From Paracoccaceae bacterium (lineage in GTDB: Bacteria; Pseudomonadota; Alphaproteobacteria; Rhodobacterales; Rhodobacteraceae): DNA of 12,699 nucleotides. Positions within the stretch are counted from its first letter, which is position 1; each line of letters starts with the position of its first letter. The stretch covers positions 14,742-27,440 of the forward strand of contig NYTF01000029.1 of NCBI GenBank assembly GCA_002683355.1, written 5' to 3'. Both the position numbers and the translations under genes were made by a program. Below, piece after piece: positions 6,899-12,699 of this stretch. The notes below the pieces were generated by a model that saw only the letters and a list, made by a program, of their open reading frames with translations, was not told where the DNA came from and searched no databases.

Positions 6899-7590
6899 TG
6901 GCTGATCTCATGTTGGAAGTAAAGAATTTATCAGGTGGGTATGACGATCTTATAATTGTGAAAAATATATCATTGAACGTATACTCTGGTCAGGTTGTTA
7001 GCGTGACTGGTAGAAATGGTGTTGGTAAAAGCACACTTATGAAGTTAATCTCTGGCTCACTGAAATTATCTGGTGGGACTGTTTTTGTATTAAACCAAGA
7101 TGTTCGATCAATCGCAAAGCATAAAAGGCTTAAGATGGGAGTTTCCTATGCTCCTCAGGAAAGTATTGTATTTGATGAATTGAGTTTAGAAGAAAATCTG
7201 ACTTTGCACTACGAAGGTACAGATCTTGCAAGCTATGATGAAGTATTTAAATACTTTCCGCGTTTAAAAGAGCGCCTGGGCCAAAGAGCTGGCACGCTCT
7301 CGGGAGGAGAAAAAAAACTCCTATCATTTTCTAGGGTAATCGCTGAGCCCACAAAAATGGTATTACTCGATGAACCCACTGAGGGCGTACAATCTGATAA
7401 TATAGAATTGATGGCAGAAATCATCATAAAGGAAAAAGCAAAGGGCCGTGGATTTTTAATAGTAGACCAGAACCTGACATTTCTTGAGAGATTCAATGAC
7501 GTAATCCATCTAATGGACCACGGTGAAGCAATTTTTAAAATGGAAGGACTGATGTTTAGAGAAGATATTGAGGAACGTATTACTATTTGA
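6895..7590 (+). CDS. ABC transporter ATPase, LivF/UrtE type
   Basis: This 231-residue cytoplasmic protein is the second ATPase of the importer and would pair with the ATPase half of the preceding fusion. Walker A is GRNGVGKST (residues 39-47, the spelling common in UrtE), the Q-loop glutamine is Gln89, the signature is LSGGE (136-140), and Walker B is MVLLDE (156-161). The position usually held by the switch histidine reads VDQN, with Gln; LivF/UrtE proteins commonly have VEQN there, so this is normal for the subfamily. The start ATG at 6895 overlaps the upstream stop as ATGA, with GGAGG at 6884-6888, a strong sign of coupled translation. A second ATG follows at once at 6898 and could also serve. 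Confidence 0.92.
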   Translation: MMADLMLEVKNLSGGYDDLIIVKNISLNVYSGQVVSVTGRNGVGKSTLMKLISGSLKLSGGTVFVLNQDVRSIAKHKRLKMGVSYAPQESIVFDELSLEENLTLHYEGTDLASYDEVFKYFPRLKERLGQRAGTLSGGEKKLLSFSRVIAEPTKMVLLDEPTEGVQSDNIELMAEIIIKEKAKGRGFLIVDQNLTFLERFNDVIHLMDHGEAIFKMEGLMFREDIEERITI

Positions 7591-7649
7591 TAATTATAGC
7601 CGTTTTGTACAGTGTATGTGAGCTGATGACACTAATTGGGAGAAAGTAA

Positions 7650-8132
7650 GTGACTAAAAATTTAGCAAGATGGTCTGGTGAGATTGTTGGGTTGCATAAG
7701 ACTCCTCGATCATTTCTGCCTATGAAAAATTTTCGGTGTTTATCTCTTATTGCAGGGGTTGGTATTGATGGTGATAGGCACGCTACTGGAGAGGCTTTTC
7801 ATTCAGATAGGCCAGAAGAAGGGCGCCAAATTACTTTATTTGAGGAAGAAACAATTGATGCTCTTTTGAGAGATCACAATATTATTCTTAGACCAGAAGA
7901 CCATAGAAGAAATGTAACAACGCGTGATGTTCCTCTGAATCATTTGGTGGGTAAAAAATTTAAGATTGGTGAGGCAATTCTGGAAGGCACCAGACTTTCA
8001 ACGCCATGTCGCCATATTGAACAGATAACTGGTCTAGAGCTTTTCAATCAACTGCTAAATAGGTCAGGGTTAAATGCCAAAATAATAGTTAGTGGGAAAA
8101 TTTTTACTGGTGATGAGATAAGGATGGTTTAA
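7650..8132 (+). CDS. Stand-alone MOSC-domain protein, probable molybdenum-cofactor reductase subunit (YiiM-like)
   Basis: The 160-residue protein is little more than one MOSC domain. Visible motifs are GIDGDRH (38-44), QITLFEEE (60-67), RRNVTT (86-91), LEGTRLSTPCRH (111-122) and the closing SGKIFTGDEI. Cys120 in the TPCRH motif is in the place of the conserved cysteine that in this superfamily ligates the molybdenum. Known relatives (mARC, YcbX, YiiM) reduce N-hydroxylated compounds such as hydroxylaminopurines, hydroxamates and amidoximes, taking electrons from a separate or fused flavin/iron-sulfur module. The next gene, 4 bases downstream, encodes such a module. The GTG start has GGGAG at 7638-7642, 7 bases away. 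Family membership is clear; the reductase role is inferred. Confidence 0.85.
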   Translation: MTKNLARWSGEIVGLHKTPRSFLPMKNFRCLSLIAGVGIDGDRHATGEAFHSDRPEEGRQITLFEEETIDALLRDHNIILRPEDHRRNVTTRDVPLNHLVGKKFKIGEAILEGTRLSTPCRHIEQITGLELFNQLLNRSGLNAKIIVSGKIFTGDEIRMV

Positions 8133-8136
8133 ATCT

Positions 8137-9075
8137 ATGCGTAATAGAATTCATAGTGTAACTACTGAGATTGTTTCTATTGAAGATGATGTGAACAATA
8201 TCAAGATATTTACGTTATCAGACCCTGATGGCTGGCCTCTTCCAAGTTTTATGCCAGGAGCTCATTTGGATATTTATTTACCGAGTGGTCTAATACGACA
8301 GTACTCTCTTTGTAGTGATCCCAACAATAAAACCCAATACATGATAGCAGTGCAAATGGAGATAGAAGGACGTGGGGGCTCAAGTGAAATGCACAATTTA
8401 AGTGAAGGCATGATCTTACCAGTGTCGCTTCCACGTAATCACTTTTCACTTGGAGATGCAAAGCGTCATATATTCATAGCTGGTGGCATTGGAATAACGC
8501 CATTTTTATCAATGTTACCAGATTTAATCAGTAAAGAAATTGATTGGGAATTACATATTTGTGCAAAATTTGGAGAAAAAATTTCATGCCAAAGCTTGCT
8601 TAAGAAATATGAAAAGGAACCAAATATCTACAAATATATAAGTCATGGAGGAAATCGTCTATCGATTGAAAAAGTTATTTCAAAGATTAAGTCTGACGAA
8701 CATTTATATTGTTGTGGGCCTAGTTCGATGATTAATGATGCTAATATAAATGGAAAGGCGTTGGGAGATCGGTTGCATTTTGAAAAGTTTGGTATTGACG
8801 AACATTTAGAAGATGCGGCTTATCAAGTTGTTCTTAAGAAAAGTGGTAGTGTGGTTAAAGTCCCGAAGGGACAAACTATGCTGGGAGCTTTAAGAGTAGC
8901 TGGTTTTGATGTGCCTGCTTCTTGTGAGGGAGGAATTTGCCTTGAATGTAAGACGAGGTTTCTGGCGGGAACCCCAATTCACCGTGATCTTGTTATGCAA
9001 CCATCTGACAGAAAAGAATTTATAACACCATGTGTTTCAAGTTGTTCGTCAGAAAGTATAGAGTTGGACCTTTAG
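8137..9075 (+). CDS. Class IA oxidoreductase: FMN/NAD(P)H reductase with C-terminal 2Fe-2S ferredoxin (VanB / phthalate dioxygenase reductase type)
   Basis: The 312-residue protein passes electrons from NAD(P)H through flavin to a plant-type 2Fe-2S cluster. Domain order is flavin barrel (RQYSL at 54-58 binds the flavin), nucleotide-binding fold (GGIGITP at 116-122; CCGP at 192-195) and ferredoxin from about 228. The cluster cysteines are Cys263, Cys268, Cys271 and Cys299 (C-x4-C-x2-C-x27-C), all present, and the typical GTPIHRD follows. Such reductases normally serve a Rieske oxygenase or a demethylase, but none is in the window. The MOSC gene sits 4 bases upstream and is the obvious partner; natural fusions of MOSC with this kind of reductase are known. 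The ribosome site (AAGGA, 8120-8124) is rather distant, so translation may be coupled to the MOSC gene. Confidence 0.92.
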   Translation: MRNRIHSVTTEIVSIEDDVNNIKIFTLSDPDGWPLPSFMPGAHLDIYLPSGLIRQYSLCSDPNNKTQYMIAVQMEIEGRGGSSEMHNLSEGMILPVSLPRNHFSLGDAKRHIFIAGGIGITPFLSMLPDLISKEIDWELHICAKFGEKISCQSLLKKYEKEPNIYKYISHGGNRLSIEKVISKIKSDEHLYCCGPSSMINDANINGKALGDRLHFEKFGIDEHLEDAAYQVVLKKSGSVVKVPKGQTMLGALRVAGFDVPASCEGGICLECKTRFLAGTPIHRDLVMQPSDRKEFITPCVSSCSSESIELDL

Positions 9076-9132
9076 TTCATTATAATTAGGAAAAAAAGCT
9101 ATAGAGATTAAATTAAAAAACAGGAGATTAAA

Positions 9133-9813
9133 ATGGCAAACTTTGTGTTAGTACATGGTTCATGGGCTGGCGGTTGGCAATGGGCAGCAATTAGAGAAAG
9201 CCTTGAGAAGGACGGCCATCGTGTTCTGACCCCCAGTCTGACTGGAATGTCTGACCGGCATCATTTGATAAATGAAAATGTAGGCCTTCAAACTCATATT
9301 GATGATATTGCTAACCTTATTGAATGGGAGGATCTTTATAACGTAATTTTGGTAGGGCATAGTTATGGTGGGATGGTTATAACTGGAGCTGCTGCCCAAG
9401 TTAAAGATAGACTAGCCCATTTAGTTTATGTTGATGCCTTTTTGCCAAGAGCAGGTGAGTGTGCTTGGGATTTATTACCATGGCAACCAGAGATTTTTGA
9501 AACGTTGCGTTTAAAAGACAAGCCATGGCAGGTAGAGCCAGTAGATAAGATGACTTATTTTCCTGAATTAGAGAGTTTTGATATGGATCGATCAACTCCG
9601 ATGACAATTCGAACCCATTCAGATAAGTTGCCATCTGCAACAACAGATATTCCAGGTACATTTATAGAATGTACGCAAGAACCATCATTTTTTGGTGAGA
9701 TTGCGGTGCGAGCAAAATCTGATGGTATGAGGCATGTTTCTATAAAAGCAGGTCATTATGTGATCATAACACACTCAAATGAGGTGGTGAAAATATTAAA
9801 AGAGGCTTTATAG
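9133..9813 (+). CDS. Alpha/beta hydrolase (AB hydrolase_6, small esterase / hydroxynitrile-lyase-like)
   Basis: This 226-residue cytoplasmic protein has the compact fold shared by plant salicylate esterases, hydroxynitrile lyases and many bacterial esterases. HGSW is at residues 8-11, the nucleophile elbow GHSYGG at 75-80 with Ser77, and the catalytic His at 208 (AGHYV). The segment that usually supplies the acid, written C-T-x-D in many relatives, reads CTQEP here (180-184), so Glu183 seems to replace Asp; Asp101 in VDAFLP is a well-conserved family residue but not usually the acid. AGGAG at 9122-9126 lies 6 bases before the ATG, and 57 bp separate it from the reductase gene. Ester, thioester or C-C cleavage are all possible. 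Being inside the run, it probably processes a pathway intermediate. Confidence 0.85.
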   Translation: MANFVLVHGSWAGGWQWAAIRESLEKDGHRVLTPSLTGMSDRHHLINENVGLQTHIDDIANLIEWEDLYNVILVGHSYGGMVITGAAAQVKDRLAHLVYVDAFLPRAGECAWDLLPWQPEIFETLRLKDKPWQVEPVDKMTYFPELESFDMDRSTPMTIRTHSDKLPSATTDIPGTFIECTQEPSFFGEIAVRAKSDGMRHVSIKAGHYVIITHSNEVVKILKEAL

Positions 9814-9893
9814 AAAAAATCTATTTTAGTAAGTCTCTTCATTAGATAGGTTAACTTGTATTAAAATTATAGAAATTAATTTGAGGTGGTGAT

Positions 9894-10847
9894 TTGGCCC
9901 AAGTATTTAAACTTGATGAAATCCTAAAAGCTTTAAAAGATATTGATGTGGTAGATGTTATAGCTCAGGGTTTTAAAGCTCTATCTGAGGAAAAAGTTGT
10001 TATTCCACCTATTGGCGAAATGCTTTTCCCTGATGTTGATGGAGAGCTTCACATTAAATATGGTGCAATAAAAGGAGATGAAGATTTTGTTGTAAAAATG
10101 GCAACTGGCTTTTTCCAGAATCCAAGTATAGGGCTCAGCCCATTCAGTGGTTGTATGATGGTTTTTAGCCAAAAAACAGGTCATATTAGCTCTGTCCTTT
10201 TAGAAGAGGGTGAACTTACAAATCATCGGACAGCGGCAGCTGGTGCTGTCGCAGCAAAATGTTTAGCACCAAAAAATGTCAATATGATTGGAATTGTAGG
10301 AACTGGAGTTCAATCGCGTTTGCAAGCATTGTACCTACAAAAAATGACAGATTGCAGAAACCTTGTCATCTGGGGTCGTAACAAAGATAAGGCAGAACTA
10401 GCTGCTGTTGACATGCAAAAAATGGGATACGAAGCAAATGTAATAGAAAATTTGAATGATTTATGCAAAGTAAGTCAAATTATTGTGACTACCACGCCTG
10501 CGACGAGTCCGTTACTTAAACGCGAAATGATTACTCCTGGGACGCACATAACGGCGATGGGGTCTGACACAAGCGATAAATGTGAACTTTCTCCCGAAAT
10601 ACTTGATTTAGCTGATATTGTTGCCGCTGATAGTATTGAGCAGGCAATACAAAGGGGGGAAATTTCTCAGGCATTGAAAGCCGGTAAATGTAACAAAGAT
10701 AAATTGGTTGAATTAGGATCAATTATCATTGACCCTTCGAAGGGTCGTACAAACGATCAGCAAATAACAATAGCTGATTTATCTGGTGTTGCCATACAAG
10801 ATATTATGATAGCAAAAGCTGTTACAGACAAATTAGGAAGTAAATAA
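9894..10847 (+). CDS. Ornithine cyclodeaminase / mu-crystallin family NAD(P)-dependent enzyme, imine-reductase-like (BhcD/EutC-like)
   Basis: The 317-residue protein belongs to the ornithine cyclodeaminase family, which also contains alanine dehydrogenase, ketimine reductases, iminosuccinate reductase BhcD and ectoine-pathway EutC. Lys68 (VVKMATGFFQNP) and Arg112 (LTNHRTAAAGAVA) are the conserved substrate-site residues; the Rossmann loop is GIVGTGVQ (133-140), and IADLSGVAIQD is near the end. The wording around IKYGAIKGDEDFVVK looks to me closer to the BhcD/alanine-dehydrogenase side than to true ornithine cyclodeaminase. The start is TTG at 9894, supported by GAGG at 9883-9886; the next in-frame ATG is at residue 43, too late. 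The gene is one base from the PLP dehydratase, implying that the two act in sequence, with this enzyme reducing an imine to an amino acid. Confidence 0.88.
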   Translation: MAQVFKLDEILKALKDIDVVDVIAQGFKALSEEKVVIPPIGEMLFPDVDGELHIKYGAIKGDEDFVVKMATGFFQNPSIGLSPFSGCMMVFSQKTGHISSVLLEEGELTNHRTAAAGAVAAKCLAPKNVNMIGIVGTGVQSRLQALYLQKMTDCRNLVIWGRNKDKAELAAVDMQKMGYEANVIENLNDLCKVSQIIVTTTPATSPLLKREMITPGTHITAMGSDTSDKCELSPEILDLADIVAADSIEQAIQRGEISQALKAGKCNKDKLVELGSIIIDPSKGRTNDQQITIADLSGVAIQDIMIAKAVTDKLGSK

Positions 10848-10848
10848 C

Positions 10849-11826
10849 ATGACCACTAAACAAATATCTATTGAGACTATCGCTGCTAATTCATCAAAGG
10901 CAATGGATCGTATACAAGAGAGTATTTTTAAAACACCGTTATTGCCTTCAATGCGGTATGGGTCAAAACTAATGTTTAAAGCTGAGAATTTTCAAGAGAC
11001 GGGTTCATTTAAAATTCGTGGTGCATTAAGCAAATTAACTGCATTAGCTAAGGAAAAGAACTTAGATGAGGTAAAGTTTATAACAGCTTCTTCTGGTAAT
11101 CATGGGATAGCATGCTCGAAGGCATCATCAATATTAGGGGCTTCTTTAACTGTTGTTTTACCGAAAACGGTAGCAAAAATTAAGCTTGAGCGAATAAAAG
11201 GTTTTGGAGTTCAAGTTTTGATAGAAGGAGATGAATCAGGTCAGGCAGAATTATACGCGCAGAAACTTTCGAAAGAAAAAGGGTATTTTTATATATCACC
11301 TTATAATGATTTAGATGTTATTGCTGGCCAGGGTACAATCGGGTTAGAGCTTATTGAGCAAATGAAAAATCAGTCTATTGACAATTTGTTTGTATCAATC
11401 GGTGGTGGGGGTCTGATAAGTGGTATTTCAGCTGTTATAAAAGCCCATAGCCCTTCAACAAAAATTTGGGGTGTGTCTGCGATTAATTCGTGTACTTTAG
11501 CAGATTCAATAAAAGCTGGAAAAATGATTAGTACTGATCATTTTGAAACCCTGGCTGACGGTTGTGCGGGTGGTGTAGATGAAGACACTGTGACTTTACC
11601 AATTACACAGCAAACTATTGATGAGTTGATTTGGTGTGAGGAAAATGAAATTGAGAAGTGTTTTAGAGATATGGCGTTTGAGGAGCATCAAATTGTTGAA
11701 GGCTCAGCAGCATTAGCATTGGCTGGTTTTAAACAGGTTGAAAAACGGATTGGTAAGCAAAATTCTATAGTTTTATTATGTGGTGCTAATATAGATATAG
11801 ATTTAGCAAAGAAATTGTTGGCTTAG
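10849..11826 (+). CDS. Fold-type II PLP enzyme, threonine dehydratase family (BhcB/EutB-like)
   Basis: The 325-residue protein is a short dehydratase with no C-terminal ACT regulatory domain, so it is catabolic rather than the isoleucine-pathway enzyme. Lys55 in TGSFKIRGA is the PLP Schiff-base lysine, SSGNHG (81-86) holds the cofactor and substrate carboxylate, GGGGLISG (185-192) binds the phosphate, and Cys311 in LLCGANID faces the pyridine nitrogen. Relatives include threonine/serine dehydratases, serine racemase, hydroxyaspartate dehydratase (BhcB) and EutB. Its ATG is one base after the stop of the ornithine-cyclodeaminase-family gene, with AGGAAG at 10835-10840. That pairing recalls BhcD-BhcB and EutC-EutB, where loss of water from a beta-hydroxy-amino acid gives an imine that the partner reduces. 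The exact substrate is not determined. Confidence 0.9.
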   Translation: MTTKQISIETIAANSSKAMDRIQESIFKTPLLPSMRYGSKLMFKAENFQETGSFKIRGALSKLTALAKEKNLDEVKFITASSGNHGIACSKASSILGASLTVVLPKTVAKIKLERIKGFGVQVLIEGDESGQAELYAQKLSKEKGYFYISPYNDLDVIAGQGTIGLELIEQMKNQSIDNLFVSIGGGGLISGISAVIKAHSPSTKIWGVSAINSCTLADSIKAGKMISTDHFETLADGCAGGVDEDTVTLPITQQTIDELIWCEENEIEKCFRDMAFEEHQIVEGSAALALAGFKQVEKRIGKQNSIVLLCGANIDIDLAKKLLA

Positions 11827-11837
11827 GTTTAAGCCAA
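11818..11837. terminator. Eight-bp hairpin overlapping the end of the dehydratase gene, possible operon terminator
   Basis: TTGGCTTA (11818-11825) pairs perfectly with TAAGCCAA (11830-11837) around the loop GGTT; the stem includes the stop codon. No uninterrupted T-run follows in either direction: the plus strand continues with GGTATTACTAATATTTT. It is therefore a weak intrinsic terminator candidate or a 3'-end stabilising structure. A second, looser repeat, CTAATATT (11845-11852) with AATATTAG (11876-11883), lies in the same convergent spacer. Confidence 0.4.
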
Positions 11838-11913
11838 GGTATTACTAATATTTTAATAACAATTGCCTGTATCGTAATATTAGCAAGTCGCAAGCAAATC
11901 CAAACTAAATTGG

Positions 11914-12699
11914 TTATATACTTTGGTTAAAATTTTTAGGCAGTTTTGGTGTGGCTGCAATTAATTCTTTTGTATAATCATGTTTAGGATCATTGAAGAC
12001 CATTTGAGTTTGACCACTTTCAACAATACGACCTGATTTCATAACTAACACTCTGTCTGTTATATTTCTGACTACTGATAGATCGTGACTTATAAACAAA
12101 TAAGAAAGGTTAAATTTTGAAGATAACTCTGCTAACAAATCTAGAACCTGCGCTCTAATAGAAACATCAAGAGCTGAGACAGCCTCATCTAATACGATAA
12201 GGCTAGGTTTTATTATTAAGGCTCGAGCTATTGCTATTCTTTGACGCTGGCCCCCTGAAAACTCATGTATATACTTATTTGCGTCCTCTCTTTCTAAACC
12301 AACATTCAGTAGGGCGTCATCTATCTCATTTTTAAGTTCTAGTCCTTTAGGTTGGTCTTCAATTAAGTAAAATGGTTCAGATATTAGCCGTCCAACTTTA
12401 TGCCGTGGATTAAAAGAACCAAATGGATCTTGAAAAACCACTTGCATTTTGCGTCTAATGTTAGGGTCTAAATTCTTACCTGCTTTTACAATATCACCTT
12501 CCAGCTTGATTTCACCGCCTTGCAATTCTTCCAAACCCAGTATTGCTCGTGTTAGGGTTGATTTCCCACAGCCACTTTCTCCAACTAATCCTAAGTTTTC
12601 ACCCTTTTTCAACGTAAAACTGATATCACGTATAGCTGGAAAATCTTTTTGTCGGGAAAATATACTTTCGCGCGGTAATTTATAATTCCGAATAACGTT
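11914..12699 (-). CDS. Oligopeptide/dipeptide ABC transporter ATPase (OppF/DppF type), N-terminus off the right edge
   Basis: The minus-strand frame is open from the window edge to a TAA at 11916-11914, giving 261 visible residues. A TTG at 12612 is a tempting start, but the frame continues upstream with LPRESIFSRQKDFPAIRDISFTLKKGE split across the domain's normal opening, so the true start is beyond 12699. In visible numbering: Walker A GESGCGKST at 40-48, Q-loop Gln90 followed by DPFGSFNPR, signature FSGGQ at 147-151, Walker B LIVLDE at 167-172 and switch His205. DEAVSALDVS and the C-terminal DPKHDYTKELIAATP element are hallmarks of peptide-transporter ATPases. It energises an importer whose other parts are outside the window. 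It converges on the catabolic run, so it belongs to another transcription unit. Confidence 0.9.
   Translation of the reverse strand, partial: NVIRNYKLPRESIFSRQKDFPAIRDISFTLKKGENLGLVGESGCGKSTLTRAILGLEELQGGEIKLEGDIVKAGKNLDPNIRRKMQVVFQDPFGSFNPRHKVGRLISEPFYLIEDQPKGLELKNEIDDALLNVGLEREDANKYIHEFSGGQRQRIAIARALIIKPSLIVLDEAVSALDVSIRAQVLDLLAELSSKFNLSYLFISHDLSVVRNITDRVLVMKSGRIVESGQTQMVFNDPKHDYTKELIAATPKLPKNFNQSI

Noticed and set aside
4327..7590. A urea transporter (urt) operon tied to urease
   Set aside because: No urease or urea carboxylase genes are present, and the binding protein's ligand segment differs from UrtA; only the transporter family is supported.
7611..7633. Inverted repeat AGTGT / ACACT between the second ATPase and the MOSC gene
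   Set aside because: Five-base arms with a 13-base spacer are expected by chance, and no T-tract follows.
9064..9086. Internal promoter TTGGAC / TATAAT before the alpha/beta hydrolase gene
   Set aside because: The spacing between the two hexamers is only 11 bases, far from the usual 16-18.
9894..11826. A complete beta-hydroxyaspartate cycle or ectoine degradation operon
   Set aside because: Only the dehydratase and reductase-like pair is present; the aminotransferase, aldolase or ectoine hydrolase genes are absent from the window.
12610..12612. TTG start for the minus-strand peptide-transporter ATPase, giving a 232-residue protein
   Set aside because: The same frame stays open to the window edge and encodes the usual beta-strand opening of the ABC domain just upstream, so this codon is internal.
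12449..12685. Plus-strand open frame opposite the peptide-transporter ATPase
   Set aside because: It is the complement of conserved ABC motifs and encodes nothing recognisable.

Overview
The window is an AT-rich bacterial segment with standard-code, densely packed genes. By eye its family resemblances (a Tat-exported amide/urea-type binding protein, a LuxR solo with a GAF-like sensor domain, a permease-ATPase fusion, and a dehydratase/ornithine-cyclodeaminase pair) fit a proteobacterium best, most likely an AT-rich alphaproteobacterium, possibly marine. That placement is an inference; the window has no rRNA or marker gene to settle it.

Layout. On the left edge (1-681, minus strand) is the N-terminal part of a hormone-sensitive-lipase-type esterase, running off the window. 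A 231-bp divergent spacer holds a perfect 20-bp palindrome (848-867) in front of a LuxR-type regulator gene (913-1671, plus). Nine collinear genes follow with gaps or overlaps of no more than about 80 bp: an amidase-signature enzyme (1727-3118), a Tat-type periplasmic amide/urea-family binding protein (3157-4323), a permease (4327-5178), a permease-ATPase fusion (5156-6898), a second ATPase (6895-7590), a MOSC-domain protein (7650-8132), a class IA FMN/2Fe-2S reductase (8137-9075), an alpha/beta hydrolase (9133-9813), an ornithine-cyclodeaminase-family NAD(P) reductase (9894-10847) and a threonine-dehydratase-family PLP enzyme (10849-11826; tenth gene counting the regulator separately). An 87-bp convergent spacer separates this run from an oligopeptide-transporter ATPase on the minus strand (11914-12699), whose N-terminus lies beyond the right edge.

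How the genes may work together. The run reads as one inducible uptake-and-catabolism unit of about 10 kb. The five-component transporter (here in four polypeptides) would import a small amide-like nitrogen compound. The amidase and the alpha/beta hydrolase would cut amide and ester or related bonds. The MOSC protein and the adjacent flavin/iron-sulfur reductase form a plausible two-part molybdenum-dependent reductase for an N-hydroxylated or N-oxidised group, in the manner of mARC and YcbX. The PLP dehydratase plus the imine-reductase-like protein resemble the BhcB/BhcD and EutB/EutC pairs, which turn a beta-hydroxy-amino acid into an imine and then an ordinary amino acid. The combination is not a pathway I recognise. 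No urease, no Rieske oxygenase, and no aminotransferase or aldolase of the beta-hydroxyaspartate cycle is present, so the substrate is open; a compound with both an amide (perhaps hydroxamate) group and a beta-hydroxy-amino acid part would use every enzyme in the set.

I see no rRNA, tRNA, CRISPR array, insertion sequence or integrase in the window.
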